Assembly (NCBI GenBank): GCA_021463165.1
Contig: JAJTWY010000014.1
Coordinates: 32,044 to 96,043, forward strand
DNA from: Pyrinomonadaceae bacterium
Lineage (GTDB): Bacteria; Acidobacteriota; Blastocatellia; Pyrinomonadales; Pyrinomonadaceae
Length of the DNA stretch: 64,000 bases
Direction of reading: 5' to 3'
Part shown: in pieces, positions 61,551-64,000 of the stretch
Layout of the letters: each line of letters opens with the position of its first letter
Numbering within the stretch: position 1 is the stretch's first letter
Notes under the pieces: generated by a model
The model's database searches: none
Told to the model about the DNA's origin: nothing
The model's input: only the letters and a program-made list of their open reading frames with translations
Position numbers and translations under genes: made by a program

Positions 61551-62651
61551 TTACTTGAGACCAAGCGAAGTTATTGCGGGAGATCCGTCTGCGGAAGTGG
61601 ATCCCGCGATACGTGAAAGGGCCGGCTGGAGCGGGCTGATGTATGAGCTCGGCACGTCCGGTATGTCGCCTAAACGGGCTGCCGCCATCAGCTCGATGTC
61701 ATAGCCCTCTGATCTGACCCGCTCATCAACGTATAGAAGGCACAAGCCGACCATCCAAACAGGTGAAAGCAGTACGAAGCTGATCTGCCAGATAAGGTTG
61801 AAGGCGATCTCGTACCACGCCGGCACAAGGTCCGCATCGATCCCCATGACCTGTACTCCATTGGCAGCGGCGTACCACGCAAGTGGGACGTAGAGAAGAG
61901 CGAGAGCTGAATAGGCGGCCACGGTTGAGAATACAAATAACGCCGCGAGCCTGCGGACGTTGCCGCCCGCAAGACTCGCACTGCGGCCGATGGCAGCGAA
62001 AACGCCCTGGCCCTCAACCAGCATCACCTGGGGAACATACGCAAGCCGCGACGCCGCCAGAAAAAACAACCAGATCGCACCCGCGGCGACGGCCATGCCG
62101 CCGGCAAGCGAGATCAGGAAAGCCCCAACTGGGATCAGTTCGCCGATCGCCCAGAAAGTAGCTCCGACGATCACTAGCACGACCAGGGCCGAAAAATAGA
62201 AGATCGCCATGCCTATCGCACCCAGCAATAGCGTGATCAGTGCCGATGCGAAGATCAATCCACCAAATCTGCTCGCCGCGTTGCGATACGTTTCGCGGAA
62301 CGTGATCGCCTCGCCAAAGAGGAGATGGCGGACGAAATTGCGCGATGCGCCGCCCATGACAACCAGTGTCGCCACAGTCTCGGTCAGCCAGATCAGGACA
62401 CTCCCAAACCCTAGAAAAATAGAATACAGCGCGGTCTCAACATAGTTGCCGGAATTGCCGGGAAGAAACAACTCACGCGCGACTGTCGTCCAGATCACCG
62501 ATACTAACGTGCCGACGATCACCGGCGGGGCAGCGATGAGAATAAACGTCCAAAAGTTCCTTCGGTAGAATCTGACCGCCCGGTCAATAAGGTCTCCGGC
62601 CCCAAGCGGAACCACGGCGAGGTTTGAATGTGATGGATCTTTGACGCTCAT
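61551..62651 (-). CDS. Multi-helix membrane protein of the MoxR cluster
   Basis: 366 residues. A short cytoplasmic start (LGAGDLIDRAVRFYRRNFW) then six to eight membrane helices (for example FILIAAPPVIVGTLVSVIW, LIFASALITLLLGAIGMAIF). The LIDRAVRFYRRNFW opening resembles the membrane domain seen before glycerophosphodiester phosphodiesterases and in proteins next to DUF4129. The C-terminal 60 residues are cytoplasmic. Role unknown; the order here (this protein, Tat protein, DUF4129-like, DUF4350-like, TauE, MoxR) suggests one envelope system. Confidence 0.75.
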   Translation of the reverse strand: MSVKDPSHSNLAVVPLGAGDLIDRAVRFYRRNFWTFILIAAPPVIVGTLVSVIWTTVARELFLPGNSGNYVETALYSIFLGFGSVLIWLTETVATLVVMGGASRNFVRHLLFGEAITFRETYRNAASRFGGLIFASALITLLLGAIGMAIFYFSALVVLVIVGATFWAIGELIPVGAFLISLAGGMAVAAGAIWLFFLAASRLAYVPQVMLVEGQGVFAAIGRSASLAGGNVRRLAALFVFSTVAAYSALALLYVPLAWYAAANGVQVMGIDADLVPAWYEIAFNLIWQISFVLLSPVWMVGLCLLYVDERVRSEGYDIELMAAARLGDIPDVPSSYISPLQPALSRIAGSTSADGSPAITSLGLK

Positions 62652-62693
62652 CCTTGGCCGGCCTGTTGGCAGCGATAACTTACGACACCGGGT

Positions 62694-63734
62694 TCAGGGT
62701 TTTCGTATCGCCGCCTTCAATTGGGCAATGCTGTCGTGAAGCTGCGCCGCATCGGCGGCATTCGGATTGAGTTTTAGATAGGTCTCGAGCGACTTGACTG
62801 CCCGCGCACGATCGTCTGTCTCGATGTGGATCATGGCCAGGATGCGGTGTGCCTCACGTAGATCGTTACCGCCATACTCGATCGCCAAATTCAGCTCCTT
62901 CTCGGCCTCACCGAACGCCTTGGTCTTTGCCAGGTTACGGCCGAGATAAAAATGGGCGATGGCCGAACGCTGGTCTAGTTTTATCACGTTGCGCAGGACT
63001 TCATCTGCCTCAGCCAAGCGGTCCATTCGAAACAAAACGATACCGCGATTCAGCATCGGCTCGAGAGCTGCCGGTTTGATCTTGAGCGCCGAGAGGAGCG
63101 ATTCTTCCGCGCGTTCCAATTCATTGAGCCGCATGTATTGAACACCCAACTCGTTAAAACCATTCACAAAGAAGGGGTCTGCCTCAAGCGCCAGTTTCAG
63201 CTGCTCGATGGCTGCACGATGATCTTTCTTTGCCGATAGTTCGAGGGCCTTTGTGTAGAGTTCCACGGCCCGCTTCATATCGCCGGAGCTCCCCGCCTGT
63301 ATCACACCCGGCTTGGCTCTTGTCTTCAGCTTTTCCGTCAGTCGGATCGTGACATTATACGGCTGATTCTTGCCGCTTCTTGATGAGAGAACGTCGACCA
63401 CCTGATTCACGGGTTCGAAATCACGCTCGCCTTCGATCACGATCGAATAGATACCTTCTCGCAGGCCGCTGAAAATAAACTGGCCGCGATCGTCGGTCGT
63501 GGAAATAAAGTCGCCGGCGATCGGTGAGACAAGGCGGATCCCCATTCTAGCGCTCACCGGAACACCGGACGGAAGGTAAACGGTTCCCACAATGAAACTG
63601 GTTCCGCCCATTCGCGTTGCGGTGGTCTCGTTCATCGCACCGGGGAGTTGTGAAAGGGCCGTGGTCACAAGAAAGAACAGAAGCCCGGCCGATCCCGCAA
63701 AAGTGCTCACTCTGCTATTCCATCGGAAGTTCAT
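62694..63734 (-). CDS. Exported TPR protein with carboxypeptidase-regulatory-like domain
   Basis: 346 residues from the ATG at 63732-63734, with AGGAGGAT upstream. Signal peptide (AGSAGLLFFLVTTALSQ). Residues about 48-125 form a carboxypeptidase-regulatory-like beta-sandwich (FIVGTVYLPSGVPVSARMGI, DDRGQFIFSGLREGIYSI). Residues 155-346 hold five TPR units (AAIEQLKLALEADPFFVNGF, AEKELNLAIEYGGNDLREAH). A lone gene whose neighbour upstream is the TonB-receptor-like gene. Such pairs are common in Acidobacteriota and suggest an outer-membrane uptake or binding role. Confidence 0.82.
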   Translation of the reverse strand: MNFRWNSRVSTFAGSAGLLFFLVTTALSQLPGAMNETTATRMGGTSFIVGTVYLPSGVPVSARMGIRLVSPIAGDFISTTDDRGQFIFSGLREGIYSIVIEGERDFEPVNQVVDVLSSRSGKNQPYNVTIRLTEKLKTRAKPGVIQAGSSGDMKRAVELYTKALELSAKKDHRAAIEQLKLALEADPFFVNGFNELGVQYMRLNELERAEESLLSALKIKPAALEPMLNRGIVLFRMDRLAEADEVLRNVIKLDQRSAIAHFYLGRNLAKTKAFGEAEKELNLAIEYGGNDLREAHRILAMIHIETDDRARAVKSLETYLKLNPNAADAAQLHDSIAQLKAAIRKP

Positions 63735-63740
63735 ATCCAG

Positions 63741-63750
63741 ATCCTCCTCC
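63741..63750 (-). promoter_or_regulatory. Strong Shine-Dalgarno site of the TPR/carboxypeptidase-domain gene
   Basis: GGAGGAGGAT on the minus strand, six bases before the ATG at 63734. It sets the start. Confidence 0.75.
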
Positions 63751-63817
63751 GCGCCTGCAAAACAATGATAGGACAGGCGCGACGGTCATACAACAAGACC
63801 CGACCTGAGCAAATATT

Positions 63818-63850
63818 AAAAAAGGCGTTACCAGATATACCGGCAACGCC
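63818..63850 (-). terminator. Rho-independent terminator of the TonB-receptor-like gene
   Basis: On the minus strand, GGCGTTGCC, a 9-base loop and GGTAACGCC (one G-T pair), followed by TTTTTT. Stem at 63824-63832 and 63842-63850. It lies 29 bp past the stop of the right-edge gene. Confidence 0.9.
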
Positions 63851-63879
63851 CCATACACTGTTTCGAACAACCGGATCTA

Positions 63880-64000
63880 TTACCAGTTGATCCTCAGCAT
63901 GATGTCAATGAGACGGCCGCCCGGGTCATTCGTCGTAGACGTGTCCTGGTAGGCCGAGCCATTGCCCATTTGTCCAAATGTCGCTCCGCCGACACCTGCC
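63880..64000 (-). CDS. C-terminus of a TonB-dependent-receptor-like outer-membrane barrel (runs off the right edge)
   Basis: The last 39 codons of a minus-strand gene that starts beyond the window. The visible end reads GVGGATFGQMGNGSAYQDTS and then PGGRLIDIMLRINW, then TAA at 63880-63882. The alternating hydrophobic residues with an aromatic last residue are the closing strand of an outer-membrane barrel, and FGQ...DPGGRLI..LR is typical of the Oar/carboxypeptidase-domain TonB receptors of Acidobacteriota. A terminator follows at 63818-63850. Confidence 0.75.
   Translation of the reverse strand, partial: AGVGGATFGQMGNGSAYQDTSTTNDPGGRLIDIMLRINW

Noticed and set aside
1..64000. Prophage, insertion sequence or integrative element
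   Set aside because: No transposase, integrase, phage structural gene or flanking target duplication was seen.

Overview
The window is chromosomal DNA of a Gram-negative (diderm) bacterium with densely packed, moderately GC-rich genes. It encodes a Kdo transferase, the C-terminus of a TonB-receptor-like beta-barrel, Tat and Sec signal peptides, and no phage, plasmid or CRISPR signs. The gene content points to Acidobacteriota, probably Blastocatellia/Pyrinomonadaceae-like. The clues are zinc-ribbon Ser/Thr kinases with PEGA or formylglycine-generating-enzyme-like tails, winged-helix/TolB_N/TPR regulators, LamG and Thr-Pro-linker surface proteins, and carboxypeptidase-regulatory-domain proteins. 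This placement is inference; no rRNA or tRNA gene was found.

Layout. 1-2410 (-): the N-terminal 803 codons of a giant secreted YD/RHS-repeat-type protein that runs off the left edge, divergent from a membrane-bound winged-helix TPR regulator (2581-4467). 4630-10545 (+): a signalling operon of an active Ser/Thr kinase with an FGE-like tail, an exported TPR protein and a pseudokinase. 10562-14413 (-): a very large LamG/beta-propeller surface protein. 14647-22172: radical SAM, SDR, SbcD-like nuclease plus LON-domain protein, a hydrolase with an altered nucleophile elbow, and an S55 peptidase. 22227-32262 is one long minus-strand run: an uncharacterised protein and fumarylacetoacetase, then a GT25-methyltransferase-GT25 cassette, then fdhD, a YdeP-like molybdoenzyme and mobA, then purF. 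32434-37644: ruvC, an SH3-like protein, psuG, lepB, rnc and a secreted protein. 37944-42687: a lysine-rich penicillin-binding protein divergent from an NtrB/NtrC-like two-component pair. 42789-46841: DUF4126, a beta-carbonic anhydrase, an exported PPDK-like ATP-grasp protein and a TPR lipoprotein. 46988-52462: efp, waaA, a GT2 enzyme, and a split ATP-synthase F0 set (atpZ-like, atpI, atpB, atpE). 52612-54219: a second pseudokinase. 54220-63734 (-): a MoxR ATPase cluster with ankyrin, TauE, DUF4350-like, DUF4129-like, a Tat-exported protein and membrane proteins. 63880-64000: the C-terminus of a TonB-receptor-like barrel.

Themes. Protein-kinase-like signalling through the envelope recurs (one intact kinase, two predicted pseudokinases, a membrane one-component regulator, a sigma54-type two-component pair). 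Much of the rest builds or modifies the envelope: WaaA, GT2, GT25 enzymes, the PBP, LepB and the large secreted proteins. Two operon junctions (31257-31342 and 47562-47625) are filled completely by long palindromes that end next to a start codon without a Shine-Dalgarno sequence. These and the pseudokinases are the most unusual sequence-level features.
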